64,000 bases of DNA from Chara braunii (taxonomy: Eukaryota > Streptophyta > Charophyceae > Charales > Characeae): contig BFEA01000167.1 of the NCBI GenBank assembly GCA_003427395.1, positions 751,052 to 815,051 of the forward strand, read 5' to 3'. Positions 10,555 to 20,598 of this stretch are shown piece after piece. Each line of letters opens with the position of its first letter. The first letter of the stretch is position 1. The notes beneath the pieces were generated by a model. That model made no database searches and had not been told where the DNA came from. It saw only the letters and a program-made list of their open reading frames with translations. A program made the translations under genes and the position numbers.

Positions 10555-11090
10555 CGATTGATTGATTGATTGATAGATTGATTGATTGATTGATAGATTG
10601 ATTGTATCGATTGATTGATTGATTGATTGATTGATTTGGAAAAAAAAAAAAAAGCGGGGGGGGGAAAGGGGGGGGGGGGGGGGTTGGGGTCACCTCGCGA
10701 TGATGGTGGGGGTTCTGCCCGCTCCCCATCGTCGTCGTCCTCCTGCTCCTCCTCTTCCTCCCCAGCGTCCTCCTCAACTCTTCCCCCTCCTCGTGCTCAT
10801 CCTTGTCGCCGCCATCCCCTACCTCGTCCTTTTCGGCACTGTGCTTTTTCGTCTTCTTCTTCGACCTCCTCGTCCTTGACATTGCCCTCGTCGTCTTCGG
10901 CCATCGCTTTTGTTTTCCTGTCATCCTCCCCCCGCCTTATCCTCCTCCTCCTCCTCCTCTTCATCTTCGTCATTCCTTTCATGTTATGCCCCGTCCTCCC
11001 TAACCGCTGCAGCCGCATCGCCATCCCTACATTCTCGCCATGGTTGTTGACGTTATATTGTCCCCTCCCCTCTTTGTTTTGTTTTTCCCA
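10555..11090. repeat. (ATTG)n array, A and G runs, then CT-rich triplet repeat
   Basis: (ATTG)n at 10555-10635 is followed by poly-A, a G run at 10668-10683, and a TCC/CTC-rich block. The order (ATTG)n, purine runs, poly-G, CCCGCTCCCCATCGTC and TCC triplets recurs at 12658-12950, so these are two copies of one compound repeat. Confidence 0.8.
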
Positions 11091-11174
11091 CACTCAATCA
11101 ATCAATCAATCAAGCAAGCAAGCAAGCAAGCAATCAAGCAATCAGTCAATCAATCAATCAATCAATCAATGAAT

Positions 11175-11212
<38 letters not shown>

Positions 11213-11322
11213 TCTCAATCAATCAATCCCGTCGAATCGATTGATTCAATAGGATCTTGATCAAGATCCTATCGAATCAATCGATTTGACAGTATCCCCA
11301 TTGATTGATTGATTGATTGTAT
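11091..11322. repeat. (CAAT)n array and near-perfect palindrome
   Basis: (CAAT)n with a few CAAG units runs to ~11229. It is followed by a 2 x 29-bp inverted repeat with no spacer (arms 11232-11260 and 11261-11289, centre CTTGATCAAG, 2 mismatches), then the complementary (TTGA)n. The tetranucleotide array therefore changes strand across the palindrome. Confidence 0.85.
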
Positions 11323-12657
11323 TGTAATGACCCGTCATAACACAGACTGAGAACACTGCTGATTTCTGAAGTTCTGCTGATGGAATGGATGCCTTGCTGA
11401 GATTCCCGCATTTTGCTGTGTTTTCTAAGTCTGTGTGTGTGCGTGCGTGCCTGTGGACTTGCGTGCCTGTCTGAGTGCTTATCTGCCTGAGTGTGTGTGT
11501 GACCCGGAAGGGTACTTACTCGTTTGGCAGGCCCGGCCGTGGCGTTGAGGGTTGCAGCAAGGGGAACACTCAAGTGGCGAAGCTAGCGGCCCCGCGGCCC
11601 TTGGGGTAGCGGAAAAACACTCAAGTGGGCAGGTAGGCTAATACTGCACCTCAGTGCAATTGGCGTGAGGGGGTACTGGAGGCCGAGCAGAAGAAGACAA
11701 AGTTGGCATTTTTAGAGTCCAGTAGCGGTAGGGTAGGTCAGTACCAGTCCAACCAGTCTGAGTCTAGAGCCTGTACGGGCAATATCAGGGTCTGCAATGA
11801 TGTTTCCCTCCCAAACGGAGGAAGTACCGGTTGCTTGGGGAGGTCGAGCGGCCTGGAAGTCACCGCCCAGGAGGCAAGTAGGCCGCTATATCAAGAGGCC
11901 GGGCGGAGAGCCCAGCCTCATTCTTCAGTGTGCAAGTTTGGCGACACGCTGCTGGAGCGCTGGCTGGAGTGGCGCTGGGTACTACAGCGCTGCTGGGAGG
12001 AAGAAGTCGGGAGCTTCCACCTTGGCTATGGTGGAGCTCTACCGGTAGGAGGAGGGAGAAGGGGACCAAGGAGGAGAGTGGCGAGGCACTTACTGACTAT
12101 GGTAGACACCATCTTCATCTCCTTGCTAGGCGCTGCATCAGGAAGGCCCCAGTGGGGGTAGTGCCGCATCAAGGAAGTTCGGGACAGAGTCAGGCATGGT
12201 GGCTGAGTGGGCAGCGGCATAGTTGGTGATGACCTTGAAGTGGGGCAGCGACATAGCTGCTTTGGGTTGTCCTTTGGACAGGAGGCTGAAGCCTCAGTAG
12301 TCCGCCATAGCCTCGGCCTGTATGTGAGACGGAGAGGAAGGGTTGCCATGGCTATGGTGGACCTCATGTTATGCCTGCAGTAGAAGTGGGATTCGGACAT
12401 TGATTCTCGTCCAGTCATTCAACATTATTATTGTTATTTCTTGTTTGAATAAGAGGGAGGAGGAAGGGATTGGTTGGCGAAGAAGAAGAGCCTTGACATT
12501 GGTCTATGCTGGAGTACATCATCATCTTCCTCTTTCTCACTTCTTTTACTTCTTCTTTCCCTCTCTTTCCTCTCAAGTTCATTCATTTCTTTTTGCAATT
12601 GGATGGCATTGTACTTTCAGATGAATGTATACTTCGAAATTGGCCAGGATCGTAACA
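11323..12657 (+). mobile_element. Solo LTR of the element C family
   Basis: The sequence runs TGTAATGACCC to CGTAACA and is homologous along its length to the LTR at 38249-39600. Shared blocks include CTGATTTCTGA near the start, GCCTGTACGGGCAATATCAG, GTGCAAGTTTGGCGACAC and CATTCAACATT near the end. It is flanked by a 4-bp duplication GTAT (11319-11322 and 12658-12661) inside a TTGA tetranucleotide array. No internal region or second LTR is present, so it is best read as a solo LTR left by LTR-LTR recombination. Orientation is taken from the PBS that follows the other copy. Confidence 0.88.
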
Positions 12658-12700
12658 GTATTGATTGATTGATTGATTGATTAACTGTATGGATTGATTG

Positions 12701-12737
<37 letters not shown>

Positions 12738-12946
12738 CTCGAGTCTCTTCCAAAGAAAACTTTTTTTGGAATTGGGGGGGGGGGGGGGGGGGGGGGGGGT
12801 CGATGAGACCGAGCGGTGACAGTGGATGTTCGGCCCGCTCCCCATCGTCCTCCTCCTCCTCTTCTTCCTTGTCGGCGTGCTCCTCACCTCTTTGCCCTCC
12901 TCTTGCTCATCCTTATCGCTGTCATCCCCTGACTCGTTCTTCTCCA
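12658..12946. repeat. (ATTG)n array, 26-bp G run, TCC-rich block
   Basis: This is the second copy of the compound repeat at 10555-10830. The G run is 12774-12799. Confidence 0.85.
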
Positions 12947-13021
12947 TAGATAGATAGGCAGGTAGATGGGTAGGTAGACAGATAGATAGATAGATACATA
13001 GGTAGGTAGGTAGAGAGATAG

Positions 13022-13052
<31 letters not shown>

Positions 13053-13399
13053 GATAGATAGATAGATTAGGTAGATGGTAGATAGGTAGGTAGGTAGACA
13101 GACAAATAGATAGACGGGTAGGTAGATAGATAGATGGATAGATTAGATAGGTTAGATAAGATAGATAGATCAGATGGATAGGTAGATAGATAGATAGATA
13201 GATAGGTAGGTAGAGAGGTTGGTAGATAGATAGGCAGGTAGATAGGCAACTAGACAGATGGATAGATAGATAGGTAGGTAGGTAGAGAGATAGAGAGATA
13301 GATAGATAGATGGATAGATAGATATTAGATAGATAAGTAGATAGACAGGAAGGTAGGTAGGTAGGTAGATAGATAGGTAGGTAGGTAGATGGATAGATG

Positions 13400-13444
<45 letters not shown>

Positions 13445-13446
13445 AT
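12947..13446. repeat. (GATA)n/(GGTA)n tetranucleotide array, ~500 bp
   Basis: Imperfect TAGA/TAGG units run throughout. The minus-strand frame of Tyr-Leu-Ser-Ile repeats is a product of the satellite and not a gene. Confidence 0.95.
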
Positions 13447-13739
13447 AGAAAAGACTTCTACTACTTCTTTGTCGACGCCTTCTGCAGCGTCATTTGTTGT
13501 TACGTGAATATGCATCACACTCTTAGTTTATTCTACTACTTCTATGCATCATGCTCTTAGTTTCTAACGCATTGCTTTTCTTCCTTCGTAGATGCAGCTT
13601 GTACACCTGCTGCATGCCTGAGCCGGTAACTGGTGCGGAACAGCAACATCGTGTTCCACTACTTTTGTGACTCCGTCCATCGACACTCCACATCCGGATT
13701 TGTCATTGTCTTTCCTGTCACGTCAGTATCCCGTGCACG
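13447..13739 (+). other. Spacer upstream of hAT-1
   Basis: ATGCATCAcactCTTAGTTT-type sequence occurs twice (~13510 and ~13545). A pyrimidine tract with TTCGTAG at ~13585-13591 resembles a splice acceptor. No coding recognised. Confidence 0.4.
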
Positions 13740-16290
13740 ATGGCTGCGGCGAGTAACATCGTTTGGGCACCACATATCCCGCCTTCGATCCTCTGCTCGA
13801 ATGGAAACAAGCGGACTTGAAGCGTTTGCATGCAGTGTGGGAGTGGATTGAGAGGGGTCAGGACCACGATTTAGTTGGTGGCGGCAACTTCTTGATGCGG
13901 TGTCGCCTGTACGACGAGGTGTTTCCCGGTTCCAGATCCAGAGGAGTCTAGCACTTCACAAAACAAAAGGCACGCTGCCCACGACGAACCGGCGAGATCT
14001 TGTGGCGGTTGCAGCGGGCAGGGGCAACGCTTAAGGACCCGCTTTCACAAAGATTGACCGCGGAGCATGCGCATGCGTTGGAGGGGGCGATGGCTATGGA
14101 TGACATGTACGGAGGTGAGGGTGGTGTCCTGCCGGATGAGCCTGTCAAACAGACACAGGTCCCTGCCACAGACCAGGGCAGAGGTGATGCAAATGATCGT
14201 GTTGAGGAGCTGCCAGTGCATACACGTGATTCAAATGATGGGCGCGATCGCTTGCGGTCACTCGTCGGTATGACGGCTCCAGCTGTTGGGGGAGGGGCGA
14301 CAACGACTCCTGGCAGGCAGGTTGCATCCACAAATGTGGCGTTGAAAGCGAGGCAGTCGACCTTGGATCCTTTCATAGGGAACAAGGTGCAAAAGGATCT
14401 CGATCGTCTCTTGGCACTTGCCATGTATCGAGGCGGTGTTTCCTTCAACTGGATGCGGTTGAAGGAGACGCAGGATTATTGGGATTACATTGTCACACTC
14501 TTGCGTGCATCCATTGTGCCAGTGCCCCAACTGCTGACGTATGAGGGACTCCGAACAAGGATGCTGCACATTATCTATCACGAGGTCGCAACACTCATTG
14601 CCCCGAAGAAGGCAAAGCGGGCGGACACCGGATGCACGTTGATGACGGACGGGGCGACGGACCAAAGGAACAAGCCCATCATGAACTTCATAGCAGCAGG
14701 GCAGTCTGGACCTCATGCGTACCATCGACATGTCAGACAGGGACAAGACAGGCGTCAGTTTAGCGGACATATGGGAGAGTGTCATACGGGATGACATTGG
14801 GGTCCACAATGTGAATGCGATTTGCACTAACAATGTGGAGGTCATGAAGGCGGCGGCCGATGTTCTGCATTCCCACCCCGACCACGCCATTGCACGCATA
14901 CCTTGGATCCCGTGCGCAGCACATTGCCTGAGCTTGTTGTTGAGGGACATTGCTGCACAGCCTTGGGCTAGATTGGTCATGACGCGGTCACACAAGATGG
15001 TGAAGTTCATGAGAAACAAACAGAGGGCGCTCGCGCTGCATCGGGGCACGGAGCATGCGCTGGACCTCAGACGACGGGCGGATACTCGGTTCAGGACTGC
15101 TTTCATGATGTTCGAGAGGCTGTGGGCACAGAGGTTCGTGCTTGACGAGGTGGTGTCATCGGATAATTGGAGACCTGCACGATGGGCCGGCGATGCACGG
15201 ACTGAGGAGCCGGAGGTCCGCAGACTGTGCAGATCTGATTCATGGTGGCAGCAGGTGAAGAGAGTGATGGACGCCATGGAGCCGTGTTACAATTTCCTCA
15301 AGGACATGGACCGTGATGGGTCGTCACCGCCTAGTTCGTGGGATTTGCAGTCAATCCTTGAGAGGAAGATTGATGCTTTGCACTTGGAGGAGCGTGAGAG
15401 GGTGGCTATCATGGAGATTGTGGAGGACAGGTGTGCGATGATGTGTCAGCCTGCCCATGCTGCAACTTATTTGTTGGACCCTCGTCGGCGTGACGTGAGT
15501 TTGTTGTGGGATCGCTCGACCCCCGTTGTGCAGAGCGCACTCAACCACTTTGCACGCACCTTGGGTGGGAACTGGGGAGGATGAGATGCGCACACTTTGG
15601 GAGGCTTTGTGGACTTTCCACTGTGACGATCCGTGGTACTAGCCGGAGCATGGACCTCACTGGTGGGGTCAGTACGCCACTCGGGATGCAAAATCGAAAA
15701 CCATGCACCCAACGTTGTGGTGGGAGCTTCACGGCGGCTGTTTCCCAAATTTGCAAGCCATTGCGAAGAACGTGCTTGGCATGTGGTCCACAATGACTCC
15801 TTGCGAGCGCAATTGGGCGACCCACGACTTCATACACACGAAGAGGCGCAGCAACCTTTCTGCGCAGAGTGTTGAGAAACTCGCACGAACACTGGAACAT
15901 GCAACTTCTGAATGCGAGCAGGCGGCGAGATAGTCGTTATATGGACGTGTGGGCAGATATGGTGGAGGACCCCCCAAGGAGATCGACGACGCAGATGTCA
16001 TCCCCGCAGACGTGGGAGAGGAGGAGTGGCAGCACATGGATAAGGTTAATCGCCGCAAGGATGGTCGTAACCGGATCACATCTGTATCGGCGGATGACCG
16101 TGTGGCAGATGATGTGTCCCCATGGCAAGATGAGATATGGATGCACCGCGAAACGATGGAGCATGCGCAGGCGGATAGGGGCAAAGGGAAAGCGGTCGCA
16201 GAGGATCAATACGATATTATGGATGAGTGGGCAACATTGGACCCTCACACAGACTTCGACTCGTACGTGGATGCAGTTTCCAGACAATGA
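13740..16290 (+). pseudogene. hAT-1: BED/DUF659/hAT-type transposase, decayed
   Basis: The frame open from 13763 carries a BED-like finger (MRCRLYDEVFPGS, then HFTKQKARC after an in-frame TAG at 13949-13951). The second Cys of the C-x2-C pair is Tyr. It continues in the same frame to 14794 with a linker and DUF659 core (TGCTLMTDGATDQRNKPIMNF, first catalytic Asp). After a frameshift near 14710, 14715-15584 has NAICTNNVEVMKAA, PCAAHCLSLLLRDI, TRFRTAFMMFERL and AATYLLDPRRRD. The C-terminal dimerisation part (WWELHGG, LGMWSTMTPCERNWA, HTKRRSNLS) lies at 15703-15933, again shifted, and 15949-16290 is an acidic continuation. The usual TDN motif is TNN (14829-14831). Terminal inverted repeats were not identified. 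Confidence 0.85.
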
Positions 16291-18134
16291 GAACCCTCTG
16301 AAGCAGGGCGGGAGGTCACGTTGATGTGGAGGGTCTATTGGCGAGAGAGGATGCAGAGGAAGAGGACATCGAGCGCGGCCACGAGGACATCCTTGCGTAA
16401 ACTTCACATCCACGGGCTACAAAGATCAGGTCATCAGGCGCCGTGACATCACAGCGCCTCCTTCGTCTAGAGTCTTCTCATCATGCGGGGCCAGTAACCG
16501 TCGATTCCACAGGTCTGGAGGCACATGCTTCTGCCACGACAGGGTCCCTTGCTTGCACCAACAACGTGCACAGGACGAACAGGTCTTCAAAGGTTGTCGT
16601 GGACCATGGTGTGGTGCACGGGGCAGAGCAGAGGCTGCAGGATAGCATGGGTGATAGGTCAGCTTAGGCAATGGAGCAAAGGCCACAACACAGGGAGAGA
16701 GTGGAGCAGGTGGCAGAGAAGCGTGTGGAGCGTCCGGGGGTCAGACAGATTGTCGTGCAGACGGTGGATGAGAGGGTGGACAAGGTAGTACAGGACTTGA
16801 CGGGCAAGAGGGTTGAGGAGAGAGTGGATCATAGCGCAGATCGGAGATTGGACAAGAGCACACCCGCCAAACAGGGAGGGCATTCGTCCCATGGTCGTGC
16901 AGACTGCAGAGCAACGTGTGGGGGTGGGTTTGGCTGCAATCGTGGAGCAGAGGGCGGAGCAAAGGGTACATCCATCTGCTGCCTTAGGTGCAGATCCTAG
17001 GGTGGAGCAGAGAGTGGAGCAGAGAGTGGAAGTTAGGGTGGATATTAGTGTGGAGCACCACGTGGACCAGAGGACTGATGAGAATGTCGTCGGAGATGAG
17101 GGCGTGTGATGGTGGAGGAGAGGATAGAGGATAGGGATAGGGAACCCCCGCAAGAGAGTATTGCACGACACATCGCACTCACCGGAGCTTCGTTCTACGG
17201 GGTTCCCCCACTACCCCCACGTGCCGCACAGTCCTCTCAGGGGGTGGATCTTGGTGTATGTGGCATGTCGTCACCACATCGCGTGGCAGCTCAGGAGCGA
17301 GCATCTACAGGAGTCATGGGTGGTGTCGACCGCGGCTCCAGCCATGCGACACAGGGAGGGAGACGCAGCTTGTTATTGACGAGTCGTGTACCCTTGACCA
17401 GTCCAACAAGCATTCCGCCGCGGCCCGGACCTGGAGCCATCCATTCACCCCACTCATCCACGCTCAGTGGGGGCTTTAGTCTTCCCACGTCAGTACGGCC
17501 GTCATCGTCCACGACGATTTGCACGGCCATGCGCAGTCCACTTGGGATGCCCCCGTTGTCGGCACGACGACCATCAGCCATCCGCGATAATGTCAAGACG
17601 AGTCGTGTCGGCAGGAAGAAGAGACAGAGTGAGGACGACGGAGGCGAGGATCCACCCCCCGCACGCCCCAAAGCAGGCACCGGTCGAGCACGTGGCCGCT
17701 CACGTGGCTCCGGCAGAAGACGAGGCAAGCAGCAACAATCATGGGCACTGAGTGCACTGGGGGATGCTCATGCAGAGACTACTGATCTTGCGGAGGGGAT
17801 CGCTGCAGGCGGCGGTGTGTCAGGCGGTATCCGTACCAAGTCTCGAGCCGCCGGCAGAGAGAGGCAAAAAACCTCTTCTCGCATGGTGGACGATGATCCG
17901 GATGGTGATGATCACGGCAACACATCAGATGAGATGTCCGACAGTGACTGCGCGGACGAGACTCGTCAAAGAGGTCAGGCTGAGGGAGGAGATGATGTGA
18001 TGACAACTCTGATGGCACTGGCGACATGGCAGATTAGAGGGATGTGGTGTTGTCGAGTGCATTCTTCTGCGTGCATGGGAAGTTGTGGCATAGTGGGTCT
18101 CGAGAGGTGGATGCAATGTGCATTTGTTAAGTGA
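16291..18134 (+). pseudogene. hAT-1 C-terminal tail region
   Basis: Downstream of the hAT fold, 16671-17109 encodes heptad-like RVEQRVEQRVEVRVD-type repeats in two frames. A 342-codon open frame at 17106-18134 is Ser/Pro-rich, then strongly basic (GRKKRQ; GTGRARGRSRGSGRRRGK, about 17600-17730), then acidic (DDDPDGDDHG; DSDCADE). The hAT-2 element has a comparable acidic-plus-basic tail. I infer one transposase gene with a DNA-binding and charged tail, but the frame joining core and tail is not intact and an intron could intervene. No known domain is recognised. It could instead be a separate gene. Confidence 0.5.
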
Positions 18135-18161
18135 GAGTGGAGCGTTGGTTGCAGCCATGGC

Positions 18162-18164
<3 letters not shown>

Positions 18165-18212
<48 letters not shown>

Positions 18213-18532
18213 CGTTGTTGTACTCTATTTGCTGCACTGGTAGTGCGTTGCTTCTGTTTCTGTCTCATTCCCTCCTCGAGCTTGAATCCGCATCAGCGAT
18301 CTGCAACTTTGTTCAACTAATGCATTTATCAATATAGCTCGTGTGCATGTGTGTCTGTCTCTGTGTGGTTGGCCGCGGGTGTGGGTGTGATTGTGTGGGT
18401 GTGGGTGGGTGTGCAGACAGTGTGTGTGTGTGTGTTTGTGTGTGTGTGTGCGCGTAGATAGTGTTTGTGTGTGGGACTGTGTGTATGTGTGCTCACGTGC
18501 ATGTCACTGTGTGTGTTTTTGTGTGGATAGAA

Positions 18533-18565
<33 letters not shown>

Positions 18566-18590
18566 GTGTCTGTGTGTGTGTGTGGATGCC
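18165..18590. repeat. (GA)n at 18165-18208 and (GT)n at ~18370-18590
   Basis: Perfect and near-perfect dinucleotide tracts. The GT part is interrupted by GGTGTGGGT and TAGATAGTG segments. Confidence 0.95.
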
Positions 18591-18770
18591 GCTGTCACTG
18601 CAGCTGCTGCATCTGCTAAAGCGGATGGTCCACACGCTGCGTCAGCGGAAGCAGCTGCAGTCGCTGCATGTGCAGCATTTGCTGACTGCAGCAGCAGGCC
18701 CTCTATTTCAACTCCGCAAGCAATCCACCCCCCCAACACCTCACCATCACACCTCCCTCACCCTATCTGA
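18591..18770. other. GCTGCA-rich stretch
   Basis: Degenerate GCAGCTGCT-type hexamers give an Ala-rich frame on plus. No function is recognised. Confidence 0.5.
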
Positions 18771-18774
18771 ATTT

Positions 18775-18960
18775 TTTTTTCGTTTTTGCTCGGAACAGCC
18801 TGAAAATTTTTGGGGGGGTTCCCCTAGTGGTGCACAGACCCCCCCATTTTTTTTTTTTTTTTTTCGTTTTTGGCAAAAAAACAGTTGTCCGATTTTCCGG
18901 ACAACTCCCCCCTGACAGTCTCCCGGAGACGTCCCGGGGAGACGTCTCCGGATCGGACAG
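18775..18960. repeat. Poly-T/poly-G segment with two inverted repeats
   Basis: T and G runs are followed by GTTGTCCG/CGGACAAC (~18884-18905) and by CCGGAGACGT (18923-18932) paired with ACGTCTCCGG (18942-18951). It may be an element end. No partner was found. Confidence 0.5.
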
Positions 18961-19219
18961 CTGGCAGCCTAGCATATTTATTGAATATAATAGAGAGAAG
19001 CCATCCCTAGTACAAGGGGACTGGGAGTGTGGCCATGGCGGAATATTGTATGATATATTGAATATGTCGCAACTTTGTACGATTGTGTACAAAACTGCAT
19101 AATAATAAGGCAACTTGAGTTAGAGAGCCATGTGATGGGCGACTATCTCGCACGGTTCAGAGAGCACTTGTTGCAAAATTTGCCATGAACATATCGTTCT
19201 CTCGGCAGAGTTTCAAGCT
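18961..19219. other. AT-rich spacer
   Basis: I see no gene, RNA or repeat signature here. Confidence 0.4.
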
Positions 19220-19990
19220 TTGGCTGGCACTTCAAGAAATACGATCGTGGAGAGGCCGTGCCCTCTGCCATTGATGCGTCGAAGATCATTCCTCTGGCCA
19301 CATGCTGCAGCAGGACAATGTACCAACACTTCCGACCTTCTCCTTTGCACAGCTACAAACACTGTTACACTCTGCTGTAGCCACCAACGTCCCTGTCACA
19401 ATCACTACAATGACATGGTTTCTGCATCCATGGTGTACAGGACTGTCCCTCTGTTCATGACTGCAGGCACACTCTGCGTTCGGGCACTATGTTTCCATTT
19501 TGCGGCCATGAGCGCTATACTGAATGCATGGTCTTCAGTGGTGAGCATTCTTCCTTCATTTTGGCCTGCAATCCACATGCCATCTGCAGGGGGTGTATGG
19601 TGGGCATGCTCAATGCCAGCCGTCGTGGCAATTGTTGTACTGAAATTGCCCCGCTAGGTCTTCCACAGGTTCATACCTCCAATCCTTGCCATGTATGTCC
19701 TCTCTGTCGTCGAGGACAGACTCATTCTTGAGCCTATTCTTATCCTCAACTTTGCCTTCATCTGCTTTCCACACTCCATACTTTCCCTTACCTTCCCTTT
19801 GTCATTCTTTGTTAGTCTTCTATCCACCAATTTTCCTTTTTTTCTTCCTGTTCAGGATTCAAACAAATCAATCGAGTTTTTTCAAGCACCACCATGCTAT
19901 CGTATTTGTTCCACTGAACACTGTAAAACACTCCCATGTGGTCAAGTAAAACATGACTTTGATTTTTTTTAATTGATTAAAAAAAAGAGA
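19220..19990 (+). pseudogene. Cys/His-rich RING-like protein remnant, copy 1
   Basis: The 19489-19731 frame reads FPFCGHERYTECMVF, then LACNPHAICRGCM, a GNCC pair, and finally NPCHVCPLCRRGQTHS. The C-x-H-x2-C-x2-C spacing with a terminal C-x2-C-P-L-C is the pattern of a RING or related zinc-binding domain, which in known families often acts as an E3 ubiquitin ligase. A pyrimidine tract and TTCAG at ~19840-19857 precede a second Cys-containing stretch (CYRICSTEHCKTLPCG, to 19972), possibly a downstream exon. A homologous but degraded copy is on the minus strand at 28855-29151. Similarity between the copies extends through the DNA in all frames, so a transposon-borne or duplicated gene is likely. 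Function is not established. Confidence 0.5.
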
Positions 19991-20260
19991 ATTAAAAGCT
20001 GGGTGAGGACGCCGCCCAGCCGGGCACGCCCGGCCGGGCTCGGCCCGGGGGGGCCGCCCGGTTTACCCGGGCGGGCCAAAAAAACGCCCAGATTTATTTT
20101 TATTTTTTTTTGGAAAACGGGGTCGTTCTGCGCTGAGCGAGAGGACCCCGAATCCGCAATAAAATTTTGGTTCTGGGGCCTGGGTGGGGGGGGTCGGTCT
20201 GGGTGGGGGGGTGCTGGGGTCGGGGGGGTGTCTGGGGGTTGGGGGCCCTGCATGTATGTT
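19991..20260. repeat. GC-rich insert, copy 1
   Basis: It starts just after an AT-rich TTAATTGATTAAAAAAAA tract with CTGGGTGAGGACGCC and is dense in CCGGGC palindromes, with T and G runs. The reverse complement of 27690-27915 begins the same way (CTGGGTGGGGATCC). It is likely a short non-autonomous repeat of unknown class. Confidence 0.5.
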
Positions 20261-20513
20261 GCCTACTGGGTTGGGTGCTGTGTATGTTTGCTCTGATGTC
20301 TGCTGCATGCATGCTATGAACTTATCGTCGTTTATCGACCCTTTCATTCTGACAAAAAATGAAGAAGACTGACGAGAAGGAGAAGAAGAAGAAGACTGAT
20401 AAGATTGACAAGACGAAGAAGAAGACTTTTAGACTGACAACTTGCAGGAAAACTATAGAGTTCTTTAGCAGCATATCAGCTGCCTACGGCCAATATCGGT
20501 CCACATTCGAACA

Positions 20514-20581
<68 letters not shown>

Positions 20582-20598
20582 TCTCTCTCCACGCGCAC
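20261..20598. repeat. Spacer with (GAA)-rich stretch and (TC)n at 20517-20589
   Basis: The (TC)n tract is 73 bp. Upstream, GAAGAAGAC-type purine triplets occur. No gene. Confidence 0.85.

Noticed and set aside
12922-13518. 198-codon Tyr/Leu/Ser/Ile frame
   Set aside because: Translation of the (GATA)n satellite; the other frames are equally open.
18329-18739. Thr/His-rich and Cys/Val-rich frames
   Set aside because: Translation of (GT)n/(CA)n.
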